A stretch of 38,233 nucleotides of DNA from Calditrichota bacterium (GTDB lineage: Bacteria > Calditrichota > Calditrichia > Calditrichales > J004), in the NCBI GenBank assembly GCA_024277115.1, contig JAJRVW010000109.1, positions 1-38,233 of the forward strand, in the 5' to 3' direction. Both the position numbers and the translations under genes were made by a program. The notes below the pieces were generated by a model that was given only the letters and a program-made list of their open reading frames with translations, was not told the origin of the DNA and made no database searches. This document shows, in pieces, positions 14,536 through 24,028 of the stretch; the first letter of the stretch is position 1, and every line of letters starts with the position of its first letter.

Positions 14536-17181
14536 GTGAGTAAACTTACAATTATTTTGGCACTTCTGTTATTACCTATGATCGTTTTTGGAGGCGATGT
14601 AAAAGGTGTTGTTACAGATTCAAAATCAGGTGAAGTATTAGTTGGCGCTAATATTAGCGTTGAAGGTGAAAGCCTTGGTGCAGCGACCGATGCAGATGGA
14701 TATTTTGTGATTCAAAATGTTCCTGCCGGTGAGCAAACTTTAGTTTTTAATTATGTTGGTTACAAAGAATTATCACAAACAGTTTCTGTTACGAGTAGTG
14801 ATTTAGTCTTAGAAATTGAATTGGAAGCAGACTATTTATTGAGTGAGACCATTACAGTAGAAATTTCTCGCGCTAAGGAAAGGGAAACACCAATTGCTTT
14901 TACTGAGCTAAGTAGAGGTGATATTAAAGATCAATATTCTACACAAGATGTACCGGATTTACTAAAAGCCATCCCGGGTGTTTTTACATCAACAGCTGGT
15001 TTAGGTGAGAGCTCAATCTTTATTCGTGGCATGGATGCTGAACATGTTCAGGTTCTTGTAAATGGTATCCCTGAAAATGATCCAGAGTCTCAAAAAGTTT
15101 ATTGGTCAAACTGGACAGGCTTATCTGGAACAGCAGCATCTATCCAGGTACAAAGAGGTGTTGGTGCTTCTTTAGTTGGTTCCGGTTCCTTTGGTGGGTC
15201 TGTTAATATTAATACTTCCCAATATTCCCCAACCCGCAAATTAGAGGTTACAGGGTCTGCAGTAAATTACTTTAATGGTGATGCCAAAGTTGCAGATGGT
15301 ACTGGTGGACGTCAAAATGTAAATAATGGCAATCAGTTGTTCTCGATTGCTTACGGTACAGGATTAATGTACGATGGCCTTTTGAATATCTTTGCACGTT
15401 ATGAGAGAAAATCTGGTGATTCTTATATGCCTGGTACTTATTATAATGGCCATTCTTTTTACATTGGTGCGCAAAGCTTTATCGGTGACCATGTTGTTAC
15501 CATTAACTTGCACGGTGCCCCACAGCGACATAACCAGACACGTACAACTTCTGATTTGGAATTAATGAAGACATTAGGTCGTGAATATAACCGTACAAAT
15601 ACCCCATATCAGGAAAATTATTATTATAAACCGCAGTACGAACTTCATGATGATTGGAAAATTTCTGAAGATCAATTCTTAACTACCCGCGTATTTGCAA
15701 CTACCGGAACAGGCGGTGGACGCTACTTAAGAAATGATGTGTTCGATGTGAAAACCGGTGCAATTGGCTTTAAAGATATTAGCGAAGGTACAGATGCAAA
15801 ATATTTTGGACGCCATGCACGTTATATTTATGAGAAAACAGGTGTTTCTTTACAAGGATATAATGCAGCAGATACAAGTTATACATATAACGGAAATACA
15901 GATTATGTTAGCAAGGGTAGAATGCTAATTTCGTCTTCGTTTGCTCATTCCTGGAGAAATGATTCTCAGAGTTTGCACAGACAGTTTGGCGCAAATACAG
16001 CATATAAACATAAGATTAACGATATGTTTACTGTTACTCTTGGTGGGGAAGCTCGTTTTTGGAAAGCACGCCACACAGCACAATCCTTCGATTTTAGAAA
16101 AGTCGACCTTGAAACAGGTGGTGTTAAAATTTTGGACGAAGTTCAGAGACGTTATGATTATGATGGTTTTGTAGATAACCTTTCTGCCTTTGGCCGGATC
16201 ATGATTACCCCTGTTGAAGACATTACTATAATGATTGATGGACAGTTTGCAAATTATAGCTACAGGGTTGAAGAAAGACCTTTTGAAATTTATGATTTTG
16301 CAGCTGAGAAATTTATTGGCAAAACATATAAGCCAACAGTTGATGATGGCAATTTCAGCTCCGGTGACTATGAAAGAACTTATAGTTTCTTTATGCCAAA
16401 ATTTGGTGTTAACTATAATATTAATGAAAACCTTAATGTTTTTGGTAATTACAGTATTTCAAAAAAGGAACCTAAGGTTGGTGATTGGTATGATAGAACA
16501 CGTGGGCCAAAAGACATCGATTTAAAGGCTGAAACCCTTACAAATATTGAATTTGGTGTTGGTTACTCCAGCAGCATGATAGGTATTAACGCTAACCTTT
16601 ATGTTATGGATTTTGAGGATAAAATTGAGCGTATAACAAATCAATCTGACGAAACTGAAGTGGTTAATGCTGGTAATGCACGCCATATGGGCTTTGAGCT
16701 TGCCGCTAATACTGTAATCGACGATATCGATGGGATGCTTTCTGTCTCTTATGCGGTTAACAAATGGCAAAGTATGAGCGTTAAAGAAATTTTTGGATTA
16801 GATGCGACGGAAGTAAAAGGAAATATTGTTCCGTTTTCTCCAGGAATTATGCTTGATGGCGAAGCTGGTTATACGATTGACAATGTCCGCTTTTCACTTG
16901 GATTTGATTATTGGGATGAATTCTATGTTGATTATTCCAATGATACCAAATTAGATGCATTTAAAGAAGTGAACGCAGCAGTAAACTATAAGTTTAAAGT
17001 AGGTACCTCTAGGGTTAACTTACGGTTGAATTTATATAATATCTTAAACGAAGAAAATATATCTTCTGCAAGATATTCGCGGGATTATGGAAGAAACGAT
17101 GCACTTAATGGCAAAACAACTTTTTATGTGTTGCCTGCTCCAAAATTTAACACAGCATTAACGGCTTCAATATCTCTATAA
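14536..17181 (+). CDS. TonB-dependent outer-membrane receptor with carboxypeptidase-regulatory-like domain
   Basis: The 881-residue protein starts at GTG, five bases after AGGAGG. A signal peptide (about 1-19) leads to a CarboxypepD_reg-like beta-sandwich (about 22-105; GVVTDSKSGEVLVGANISV, ATDADGYFVIQNVPAG). A plug domain follows (about 115-235; VPDLLKAIPGVF, FIRGMDAEHVQVLVNGIP, GSGSFGGSVNI), then a beta-barrel with alternating aromatic strands. Such receptors import siderophores, vitamin B12, glycans or metals using TonB energy; the ligand cannot be read from this sequence. There is no SusD partner, so the glycan-type SusC role is less likely. It is monocistronic, bounded by its own promoter and a strong terminator, and the structured leader suggests controlled, possibly high, expression. 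Confidence 0.9.
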   Translation: MSKLTIILALLLLPMIVFGGDVKGVVTDSKSGEVLVGANISVEGESLGAATDADGYFVIQNVPAGEQTLVFNYVGYKELSQTVSVTSSDLVLEIELEADYLLSETITVEISRAKERETPIAFTELSRGDIKDQYSTQDVPDLLKAIPGVFTSTAGLGESSIFIRGMDAEHVQVLVNGIPENDPESQKVYWSNWTGLSGTAASIQVQRGVGASLVGSGSFGGSVNINTSQYSPTRKLEVTGSAVNYFNGDAKVADGTGGRQNVNNGNQLFSIAYGTGLMYDGLLNIFARYERKSGDSYMPGTYYNGHSFYIGAQSFIGDHVVTINLHGAPQRHNQTRTTSDLELMKTLGREYNRTNTPYQENYYYKPQYELHDDWKISEDQFLTTRVFATTGTGGGRYLRNDVFDVKTGAIGFKDISEGTDAKYFGRHARYIYEKTGVSLQGYNAADTSYTYNGNTDYVSKGRMLISSSFAHSWRNDSQSLHRQFGANTAYKHKINDMFTVTLGGEARFWKARHTAQSFDFRKVDLETGGVKILDEVQRRYDYDGFVDNLSAFGRIMITPVEDITIMIDGQFANYSYRVEERPFEIYDFAAEKFIGKTYKPTVDDGNFSSGDYERTYSFFMPKFGVNYNINENLNVFGNYSISKKEPKVGDWYDRTRGPKDIDLKAETLTNIEFGVGYSSSMIGINANLYVMDFEDKIERITNQSDETEVVNAGNARHMGFELAANTVIDDIDGMLSVSYAVNKWQSMSVKEIFGLDATEVKGNIVPFSPGIMLDGEAGYTIDNVRFSLGFDYWDEFYVDYSNDTKLDAFKEVNAAVNYKFKVGTSRVNLRLNLYNILNEENISSARYSRDYGRNDALNGKTTFYVLPAPKFNTALTASISL

Positions 17182-17192
17182 GTAATTTTTGT

Positions 17193-17226
17193 AAAAAAAG
17201 GGCGCCAGAGGCGCCCTTTTTTTTTT
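17193..17226 (+). terminator. Strong intrinsic terminator after the TonB-dependent receptor gene
   Basis: A perfect 7-bp GC stem, GGGCGCC (17200-17206) with GGCGCCC (17210-17216), closes a 3-base loop. It is flanked by seven A (17193-17199) and ten T (17217-17226), so it could also work on the opposite strand. It isolates the receptor from the rimP operon. Confidence 0.95.
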
Positions 17227-17327
17227 CGAATTTTTAGAATATTTTTTGTATGATATATAAATTATTGAAATTAGTTTTTTTGAAATAAGTCAAAGTATTT
17301 TATCAACCAGGAAGCATGTAGTTAAAT

Positions 17328-17356
17328 TTGCAAATCTATGTTATCAGTCTTATATT
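17328..17356 (+). promoter_or_regulatory. Promoter of the rimP-nusA-infB operon
   Basis: TTGCAA (17328-17333) and TATATT (17351-17356) are exactly 17 bases apart, a good sigma-70-type promoter. Initiation near 17363 would put the leader hairpin at 17370 almost at the very 5' end of the transcript, with about 48 bases before the rimP ATG. Confidence 0.6.
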
Positions 17357-17369
17357 AATCAGCTGTGTG

Positions 17370-17394
17370 AAGTGGGTATAAACCCACTTTTTTT
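17370..17394 (+). promoter_or_regulatory. rimP leader hairpin (terminator-like attenuator)
   Basis: AAGTGGGT (17370-17377) pairs with ACCCACTT (17382-17389) around a 4-base loop, and a run of seven T spans 17388-17394. This is an intrinsic-terminator-like hairpin inside the operon leader, only 17 bases before the rimP start. Comparable GTGGG/CCCAC hairpins with a T-run are known ahead of rimP in many bacteria (the rimP leader motif). Since NusA promotes pausing and termination, the element could let NusA level control its own operon; that is inference. Confidence 0.65.
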
Positions 17395-17410
17395 GTTTAT
17401 TGGAGATTTG

Positions 17411-17839
17411 ATGACCAGCCACGACAGGCTTCTGAATATTATTGAAGAACTTTGTGTAGATATGCACCTGCACTTGATAGAGCTCGAAGTGAAAGGTGAT
17501 AAAAGCAGGCCGTTATACCAAGTATATGTTGATAGCGCGGAAGGTATAACGTTAGGCGAGTGTGGACAATTATCACGGGCTATCCAGGATGAAATTGATT
17601 TTAACGATGCCTTCCCGCAAAAGTACAGGCTGGATGTTTCATCGCCGGGGTTAGACAAGCCCTTAATTAAAGATTTTCAATACAAACGAAACATAGGTAA
17701 GGAAATTACCTTTCTTTTTGAGGATGGTAAATCAAAAAAAAATATTGTTGGTTTTCTTAAGTCTTTTGATACAGATTCACTTGTTATCGAAACGGATAAA
17801 GGAAAAGAAACCGGCTTTCCCCGTACTGCAATCAGGTAA
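17411..17839 (+). CDS. rimP: Ribosome maturation factor RimP
   Basis: RimP assists maturation of the 30S ribosomal subunit. The ATG at 17411 has GGAG 7 bases upstream (17402-17405) and yields 142 residues. A longer frame from 17372 would begin inside the leader hairpin and is rejected. The protein has the two-domain layout: an N-terminal alpha-beta part with ITLGECGQLSRAIQDEID and the boundary motif YRLDVSSPGLDKPL near residues 70-83, then a C-terminal Sm-like barrel (IGKEITFLFE, then FPRTAIR). It is the first gene of the operon and is followed by nusA, the almost universal order. Confidence 0.92.
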   Translation: MTSHDRLLNIIEELCVDMHLHLIELEVKGDKSRPLYQVYVDSAEGITLGECGQLSRAIQDEIDFNDAFPQKYRLDVSSPGLDKPLIKDFQYKRNIGKEITFLFEDGKSKKNIVGFLKSFDTDSLVIETDKGKETGFPRTAIR

Positions 17840-17879
17840 GTGAAAATAAAGCTGCAATGGTAGGAGGTATTTTAGCCCG

Positions 17880-19133
17880 ATGAATATAGATATAATGGAA
17901 GCGATCACTCAAATCGCCAAAGATAAAAAAATTGAAAAAGAAAACCTTCGTGATATGCTGGAAAATATCTTTATTGGTATGATCCAAAAAAGGTATGGCA
18001 CGTCGGATAACTTTGATGTAATTGTAAATATCGACAAAGGTGATATTGAAATATACCAGGAAAAAACAGTTGTTGAAACTGTTGAAGACCCGGTTTCTGA
18101 AATCACTTTAGAAGATGCCCTTAAAATAGATGAAGATGCTGAAATGGGCGAAGAGATTGTTGAAGTAATTGATCCGGTCCTTTTTGGCCGTCGTTTAATA
18201 GTTGCAGCAAAACAAAATTTAAACCAGCGTATCAGGGATTTTGAAAAAGAGAACCTGATCGAGGAATATGAAAATAGAATTGGTGAAATAATAATTGGCG
18301 ATATACATCAGATCCATAAGCGTGGTATGTATGTAAATGTTGATAAAACGGAAGTATTTCTGCCAAGGGATGAGCAAATTTATAATGAACGGTTACGGCG
18401 TGGCAATACAATCCGCTGTTTAATAAAAGAGGTACGGAATACAGGTCGTGGGCCTGAAATTATTGTTAGCCGTTCTGATGAACAATTTTTAATCCGCTTG
18501 TTTGAGTTGGAGGTTCCGGAAATTTATGATGGGATTGTTGATATTAAAAAAGTAGCACGTGAAGCAGGTGAACGGTCTAAAATTTCTGTAGAATCGATTG
18601 ACCGGCGCATTGACCCTGTTGGTGCATGTGTGGGCATGAAGGGCGTAAGGATCCAATCAATCGTAAAAGAACTGAATAACGAAAAAATTGATATTATAAG
18701 TTATTCATCGGAACCGGAAATTTTTATCATGCGTGCCATGACCCCTGCAAAGCCTGTAAAAATAATCGTAAATAAAGATGAACGTATGGCGGTTGCGGTA
18801 ATTCCGGATGATATGATGGCGCTCGCAATTGGCCGGAATGGTGTAAACCTGCGTATGGCATCGTTATTAACCGATTATCAAATCGAGCCCATAAAGGAAT
18901 CTGAGTATGATTCCGAAAGTTCAATTGACTATGCTTCAACAGCAATTGGAGATGTGGAAGAGCTTGCAAATTCAGTAAAATTAAAGTTAGTGGACGCCGG
19001 TCTTAAAAATATTTCCGACCTGGCAGAAAAAGGTGTTGACGGCCTGAAAGAAATTGATGGTATCGGGCCAAAAACAGTTGATAAAATTTGGGAAGTAGTC
19101 CAGAAGTATCTGGATACAGAAGATGAAGAATAA
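17880..19133 (+). CDS. nusA: Transcription termination/antitermination factor NusA
   Basis: NusA binds RNA polymerase and affects pausing, termination and antitermination. The 417-residue product has an N-terminal polymerase-binding domain (about 1-130), an S1 domain (about 135-200; IGDIHQIHKRGMYV), then tandem KH domains (RIDPVGACVGMKGVRIQ, later MALAIGRNGVNLRMA). A C-terminal helix-hairpin-helix segment (LKEIDGIGPKTVDKIW) replaces the acidic repeats of E. coli NusA. AGGAGG at 17862-17867 is 12 bases before the first ATG. A second in-frame ATG at 17895 is possible but further still. It lies 40 bases after rimP. Confidence 0.95.
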   Translation: MNIDIMEAITQIAKDKKIEKENLRDMLENIFIGMIQKRYGTSDNFDVIVNIDKGDIEIYQEKTVVETVEDPVSEITLEDALKIDEDAEMGEEIVEVIDPVLFGRRLIVAAKQNLNQRIRDFEKENLIEEYENRIGEIIIGDIHQIHKRGMYVNVDKTEVFLPRDEQIYNERLRRGNTIRCLIKEVRNTGRGPEIIVSRSDEQFLIRLFELEVPEIYDGIVDIKKVAREAGERSKISVESIDRRIDPVGACVGMKGVRIQSIVKELNNEKIDIISYSSEPEIFIMRAMTPAKPVKIIVNKDERMAVAVIPDDMMALAIGRNGVNLRMASLLTDYQIEPIKESEYDSESSIDYASTAIGDVEELANSVKLKLVDAGLKNISDLAEKGVDGLKEIDGIGPKTVDKIWEVVQKYLDTEDEE

Positions 19134-19153
19134 GATGGGTTATTGGAGCATTA

Positions 19154-21754
19154 ATGGCAAAGAAATATAAACTCTTTAAGATTTGCAAAGAACTTAATTT
19201 AGGCTTGGATTCAATAAAAGGTTTCTTGGAGAAGCAGGGTGTGAAGATCACAGGCCCTAATTCAGCTGTTCCGGAAGAACTGTATTTTGAAATTGTTGAA
19301 CGGTTTGCCTCGGAAAAGGAAAAGGCGGATCGATTAAGAGAGCGTAAAAAAGAATCAAGTACCGAAGAAACAAATATTGATACGGTCGAAGCCCAGGCAA
19401 CTGGTGCTGTTCAGTCTGATTATATGAAAGCAATTAAAAAATCGATTGAAGACCGGACTGAGGAGCTATCCCGTCATGTTGTTAAGGAAGAGATTGTCGT
19501 TAAGAAAGAAACGCCGGTTGTAGAGGATAAGCCTGAAGAAAAAATTGCTGAGGTTGTTTCTGAGAAACCAGTTGAACCGGTTAAAGAAGACCTTGTTGAA
19601 AAAGAAGAGAAAAAAGAACCGGCAAAAAAGGAAGAGCCTAAAAAGCAGGTATTTGAAAAGATTGACCTAGATGCTTTTAAGCCCAAAAAGAAAAAAGAAA
19701 AACCCAAAGACGAAGGCCTGACCGAAAAAGAGAAGAAACGCCTGAAAGCTTTGGAAATGATCCGCAAGGATGGTAAAAAAAATAAAACCGGGAAGCCGGA
19801 TATTAGAAAAATTGGGACTGAAGGCGAAGGGCCATCCCGCAGAAGAAAAAATAAAAAACCTAAGAGACGTGAGGTCGACCTTAAAGAAGTACAAGATAAT
19901 GTTAAGAAAACCCTTGCCAATATTGATACAAAATCTAAAAAGACCAAGCGTCATAAAAAAGTTCAGAACGAAGAAGGTGAGCTTGTAGAAGAGAACATCA
20001 TCGAGGTTACCGAGTTTATTTCTGCGAATGACCTCGCCAACTTAATGGATGTGCCCGTTTCTGAGATTATTACCAAATGTCTTGAACTTGGACTTGTTGT
20101 TTCTATAAACCAGCGTCTTGATATTGATACGATTACGCTACTTGCTGAAGAATACGAGTATAAAGTTGAACTATCTAATGTAAGTGAGTTTGTTGAAGAC
20201 GAGGATGAGGAAGAGGAAGACGATCCTGCCGATTTAAAACCCAGGGCGCCAATTGTGACGATCATGGGGCATGTTGACCATGGTAAAACGTCACTGCTTG
20301 ATTATTTGCGACAAAGCCATGTTGTTGATGGGGAAGCCGGTGGAATTACACAGCATGTTGCCGCCTATGAAGTTAATTATGAAGGTAAAAAGATCGCTTT
20401 TCTGGATACACCGGGCCATGAAGCCTTTACAGCCATGCGGGCACGTGGCGCACAAGTCACAGATATAGTTATCCTTATTATCTCTGCCGATGACGCGGTT
20501 ATGCCCCAAACGGATGAAGCGCTGGACCATGCGAAAGCAGCCGGTGTTAAAATTGTGATTGCGATAAATAAAATTGATAAGCCCGGCGCCAATACCGAGC
20601 GAATCCGCCAGCAGTTGGCAGAAAGAGATGTGTTGGTCGAAGACTGGGGCGGCGCATTCCAATGTGCAGAAATCTCGGCGAAAACAGGGCAGGGTATTCC
20701 CGATCTATTGGAGAAAGTATTGCTCGAGGCTGAAATGCTAGACCTTAAGGCCAACCCGGATAGACTCGCATCGGGTTATGTTATCGAGTCCCGTTTGGAT
20801 AAAGGTAAAGGAGCTATTGCAACCGTCCTTATTCAAAATGGTACTTTGAAAATTGGTGACAGTTTTGTATGTGGCCAATTTCATGGAAAAGTACGTGCCT
20901 TATTAAATGAATTTGATGTTAGATTGAAATCAGTTGGCCCAGCTGAGCCTGCTTTAGTAGTAGGGTTTATGGGTGTTCCGCAGGCAGGGGACAAATTTGT
21001 AGTTAAAAAAGATGAAAAACAAGTCAAAGAAATTGCAACCAAGCGTCAGCAATTAAAACGTGAACAAGATGCCAAACAACATAAGCACATAACTTTGGCA
21101 CAAATTTCTGAGCAAATCTTACGTGGTGAAGTGCAGGATTTAAATATTCTTGTTAAAGCCGATGTGGATGGCTCGTCTGAAGCTTTGGCCGATGCATTGA
21201 TAAAATTGAACACCAGTGAGGTCCAGGTAAATATTGTGCGTAAAGCTGTAGGGCCTATTTCTGAGAGCGATGTACTTCTTGCCTCCGCTTCCAATGCGGT
21301 TATAATTGGTTTCCATGTCCGTGCAAACGGAAAGGCAAAAGAATTGGCTGAAAAAGAAGAAGTTGATATAAACCTTTATCGTGTCGTTTATGATGCCATC
21401 GATGATGTGAAAATGGCGCTCGAAGGTATGCTGAAACCTAAAGAAGAAGAAGTTGTTTTAGGACAGATTGAAGTTCGTGATACCTTTAAAATTTCTAAAA
21501 TTGGCGTTATTGCAGGATGTTTTGTGCTGAGCGGTAAAGTTACACGGAATAATAAAATACGCATTATCCGCGAAGATGTTGAAGTCTTTACGGGCAGCCT
21601 TGCATCGTTAAAGCGTTTTAAGGATGATGTAAAAGAAGTTGCAAAAGGCTTTGAGTGTGGTTTACAGGTGGAAAATTTTAATGACTTAAAAGTGGGCGAT
21701 ATTATTGAGCCCTTTGAGATTACACATACAAAACGTAAATTAGAAACGGCATGA
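19154..21754 (+). CDS. infB: Translation initiation factor IF-2
   Basis: IF-2 is the GTPase that brings initiator tRNA to the 30S subunit and promotes subunit joining. In the 866-residue protein an IF2N domain (1-50) is followed by a long Lys/Glu-rich, low-complexity linker (about 60-270), a second IF2N-like domain (about 275-345), the GTPase domain (G1 GHVDHGKTS near 371, DTPGH near 418, NKID near 472), and domains II-IV (AIATVLIQNGTLKIGDS, VRDTFKISKIG). The linker's length and charge are typical and vary freely between species. It follows nusA by 20 bases and overlaps the next gene by 4 (ATGA). Confidence 0.96.
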   Translation: MAKKYKLFKICKELNLGLDSIKGFLEKQGVKITGPNSAVPEELYFEIVERFASEKEKADRLRERKKESSTEETNIDTVEAQATGAVQSDYMKAIKKSIEDRTEELSRHVVKEEIVVKKETPVVEDKPEEKIAEVVSEKPVEPVKEDLVEKEEKKEPAKKEEPKKQVFEKIDLDAFKPKKKKEKPKDEGLTEKEKKRLKALEMIRKDGKKNKTGKPDIRKIGTEGEGPSRRRKNKKPKRREVDLKEVQDNVKKTLANIDTKSKKTKRHKKVQNEEGELVEENIIEVTEFISANDLANLMDVPVSEIITKCLELGLVVSINQRLDIDTITLLAEEYEYKVELSNVSEFVEDEDEEEEDDPADLKPRAPIVTIMGHVDHGKTSLLDYLRQSHVVDGEAGGITQHVAAYEVNYEGKKIAFLDTPGHEAFTAMRARGAQVTDIVILIISADDAVMPQTDEALDHAKAAGVKIVIAINKIDKPGANTERIRQQLAERDVLVEDWGGAFQCAEISAKTGQGIPDLLEKVLLEAEMLDLKANPDRLASGYVIESRLDKGKGAIATVLIQNGTLKIGDSFVCGQFHGKVRALLNEFDVRLKSVGPAEPALVVGFMGVPQAGDKFVVKKDEKQVKEIATKRQQLKREQDAKQHKHITLAQISEQILRGEVQDLNILVKADVDGSSEALADALIKLNTSEVQVNIVRKAVGPISESDVLLASASNAVIIGFHVRANGKAKELAEKEEVDINLYRVVYDAIDDVKMALEGMLKPKEEEVVLGQIEVRDTFKISKIGVIAGCFVLSGKVTRNNKIRIIREDVEVFTGSLASLKRFKDDVKEVAKGFECGLQVENFNDLKVGDIIEPFEITHTKRKLETA

Positions 21755-22032
21755 TCGTTGGGGTATTAGAAACAGAACTTCATATTCCGGGTTGTCAATC
21801 CCTTAAAGAAAAGAGGATGGTAATTCGTTCGATAAAAGATAAAGTCGCTAAAAAATTTAACACTTCGGTTGCTGAGATTGATTTTTTGGATAAGTGGCAA
21901 CGGGCTTCATTGGCCTTTGCAACGGTCTCCAACAGCAAGCATCACACAGAAGAAGTATTGCAAAAAGTTTTTCAGATGCTCGATAACAATGTAAATTTTG
22001 AATTGATAAAACATAGATTCGATTATAGATAA
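21751..22032 (+). CDS. DUF503 (YlxP-like) family protein
   Basis: This 93-residue protein has the DUF503 signatures VGVLETELHIPGCQSLKEKRMVIRS in its first half and VAEIDFLDKWQRASLAFATVS in the middle. The fold is a small ferredoxin-like alpha-beta domain. In many bacteria it sits between infB and rbfA, exactly as here, which suggests a ribosome- or translation-linked role that is not firmly defined. The start overlaps the infB stop codon in an ATGA arrangement, and rbfA starts immediately after the stop codon, so the three are translationally coupled. Confidence 0.88.
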   Translation: MIVGVLETELHIPGCQSLKEKRMVIRSIKDKVAKKFNTSVAEIDFLDKWQRASLAFATVSNSKHHTEEVLQKVFQMLDNNVNFELIKHRFDYR

Positions 22033-22401
22033 ATGGCAGATAGCAGACGGCTTGTAAAATATGCAGGCAATCTAAAAAAAGAAATTAGTTTTATTATTGA
22101 CCGCAAAGTAAGTAATCCGGAAAAAGGGTTTATTACAATAAATGCGGTGCGTGTATCACCAGACCTGAAAATTGCATCGATATATTATACGGTTTTAGGT
22201 GATGAAGGACAGAAGGAAAAAAGCCAAAAAGTTTTAGAAAAATCCAAAGGCTTTATTCGTAATGAACTAAAACCAAGTATCAAATCCCGCTGGCTTCCTG
22301 AACTCCGTTTTTTTTATGATGACACCATAGAACACGCGCATAAAATCAATACACTTATCAATAAAATTCATGAAGATGCAGATTCTAAAGCAGGGGAGTA
22401 A
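22033..22401 (+). CDS. rbfA: 30S ribosome-binding factor RbfA
   Basis: RbfA is a KH-fold assembly factor for the 30S subunit, acting on 16S rRNA helix 1 and needed at low temperature in E. coli. The 122-residue protein contains the expected DLKIASIYYTVLGDEG strand-turn and the C-terminal LPELRFFYDDTIEHAHKINTLI motif (PxLxFxxDxSxxxxxxI). It begins at the base following the DUF503 stop codon and its end overlaps truB by 32 bases. Confidence 0.92.
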   Translation: MADSRRLVKYAGNLKKEISFIIDRKVSNPEKGFITINAVRVSPDLKIASIYYTVLGDEGQKEKSQKVLEKSKGFIRNELKPSIKSRWLPELRFFYDDTIEHAHKINTLINKIHEDADSKAGE

Positions 22402-23083
22402 CCTCTCTGTAGAGGAATTGGGCGAAGGGTTTCTGATTTTAATTGATAAGCCCGTAGGATGGACATCGTTTGATGTGTGTAAGAAAATTCGGAATACGGT
22501 AAAGATTAAAAAAGTTGGCCATGCAGGTACATTAGATCCTTTTGCGACGGGGTTACTTCTTATAGGCGTAGGAAAAGGGACTAAAATGATGTCCGACTAT
22601 AGCCAGAGTACCAAAAAATACGATGCCTGTATTCAGTTTGGGTTTGAAACAGACAGTTATGATATTACAGGAACCGTAAAAAATAAATTAGATGATTTTG
22701 ATCTCGGACTGGATAATATTAAAGAAGCCGTTGCAGGTTTTTCCGGTGAGATCGAGCAAGTTCCGCCGATGTTTAGCGCCAAAAAAGTAAACGGTAAGGC
22801 ACTTTATAAATATGCCCGCAAAGGTATAGAGATTGAGCGAAAACCAGTAAGAGTAAATATAATAGAATCGACAATCGAAAGTTGGGTTAAACCTTATTTA
22901 GATATGAAGCTGCATGTTTCGAAAGGGACATATATTCGTTCCTATGCACACGATTTGGGTCAGGCGCTTGGTGTGCCGGCGACATTAAAAGAGCTGAGAA
23001 GAACCCAGGTTGATGATTTTTCTGTAAAAGAAAGTTTTAGTATTGATGCATTCTGTACATATTGGGCAAAGGTAACAATTTAA
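22370..23083 (+). CDS. truB: tRNA pseudouridine(55) synthase TruB
   Basis: TruB makes pseudouridine 55 in the T-arm of tRNAs. The catalytic Asp56 lies in HAGTLDPFATGLL, and the N-terminal GFLILIDKPVGWTSFDV and later SKGTYIRSYAHDLG motifs are standard. At 237 residues it lacks the C-terminal PUA-like extension of the E. coli enzyme (314 residues), a common short form. The start overlaps the end of rbfA; ATGs at 22370 and 22376 are both possible and about 18 residues precede the conserved core. Confidence 0.93.
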   Translation: MKMQILKQGSNLSVEELGEGFLILIDKPVGWTSFDVCKKIRNTVKIKKVGHAGTLDPFATGLLLIGVGKGTKMMSDYSQSTKKYDACIQFGFETDSYDITGTVKNKLDDFDLGLDNIKEAVAGFSGEIEQVPPMFSAKKVNGKALYKYARKGIEIERKPVRVNIIESTIESWVKPYLDMKLHVSKGTYIRSYAHDLGQALGVPATLKELRRTQVDDFSVKESFSIDAFCTYWAKVTI

Positions 23084-23087
23084 GAAC

Positions 23088-24011
23088 ATGGAGATTATCA
23101 GGGATCTACAAAATTGTACTTCTGAAAAAACTTCTGTAATTACCATTGGGACCTTCGACGGAATTCATCTTGGCCATTTAAAGATTCTTGAAACACTCTT
23201 AAAAATTGGTAAAGATTCCAAACTGGTTAGTACATTAGTTACTTTTAATACGCATCCAAAAGTAATATTAAACAGCGAGCTGGACAATAGTGTTAAGCTT
23301 CTGTCATCGATGGATGAGAAATTTGAGCTGTTAGAAAAAATAGGGATTGAAAAAGTAGTCGTTGTCGACTTTACTGATCACATCGCTAATTTGTCTTACC
23401 AGGAATTTGTACAAAATATTTTGATCGATAAATTAAAGATGGAACACCTGGTAATTGGGCACGATCACTCCTTTGGAAAAGGACGGGGTGGTAATTCTGA
23501 GACACTTTCTCGACTCGGACAGGCAAAAGGTTTTCAACTTACCCGGGTAGAACCACATTTTGTTGAGGATAAACCGGCCAGTAGCTCGGTAGTACGCACA
23601 TTTTTAGGGCTTGGGAAGGTACGGGTTGCCTCACTTTATTTGGGACGCTTTTATACCTTAACCGGCAAAGTTGTACATGGTGATGGACGCGGAAAAAAAA
23701 TGTCGTTCCCTACAGCTAACCTTGATGTGGGCGCCTGTAAAAAAATTATCCCAATGAACGGTGTATATGCCATCGATGTATTGGTAAAAGGCCGCCGCTT
23801 AAAAGGGATGATGAATATTGGGTTCCGCCCAACTTTTGAAAACCGAGGCCATACGCTGGAAGCACACATCTTTGATTTAAATGAAGATATTTATGATGAA
23901 ATTATTACCGTTTATTTTAAAAAACGCCTTCGCAAGGAACAGAAATTCTCTTCGATAGAAGAACTTATTAAGCAACTAAAAATAGATAAAGATAAAAGTT
24001 TATTACTTTAA
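23088..24011 (+). CDS. ribF: Bifunctional riboflavin kinase / FAD synthetase RibF
   Basis: RibF phosphorylates riboflavin to FMN and adenylylates FMN to FAD. The N-terminal nucleotidyltransferase domain has [12 protein letters not shown] (19-30, with the HxGH motif) and later [11 protein letters not shown]. The C-terminal flavokinase domain has the [15 protein letters not shown] motif near 200-214 and GVYAIDV. The 307-residue length is standard. It starts 4 bases after truB and rpsO follows after 17 bases, the usual position of ribF in this operon. Confidence 0.94.
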   Translation: MEIIRDLQNCTSEKTSVITIGTFDGIHLGHLKILETLLKIGKDSKLVSTLVTFNTHPKVILNSELDNSVKLLSSMDEKFELLEKIGIEKVVVVDFTDHIANLSYQEFVQNILIDKLKMEHLVIGHDHSFGKGRGGNSETLSRLGQAKGFQLTRVEPHFVEDKPASSSVVRTFLGLGKVRVASLYLGRFYTLTGKVVHGDGRGKKMSFPTANLDVGACKKIIPMNGVYAIDVLVKGRRLKGMMNIGFRPTFENRGHTLEAHIFDLNEDIYDEIITVYFKKRLRKEQKFSSIEELIKQLKIDKDKSLLL

Positions 24012-24028
24012 AATTTTTTGGAGGAACA

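Noticed and set aside
17372-17410. An upstream in-frame start for rimP.
   Set aside because: It would begin inside the leader hairpin, and ATG 17411 has its own ribosome binding site and fits the family N-terminus.
19474-20265. Long open frames on the minus strand opposite infB.
   Set aside because: They mirror the Lys/Glu-rich codons of IF-2 and encode low-complexity Ser/Phe/Leu-rich protein with no ribosome binding sites.
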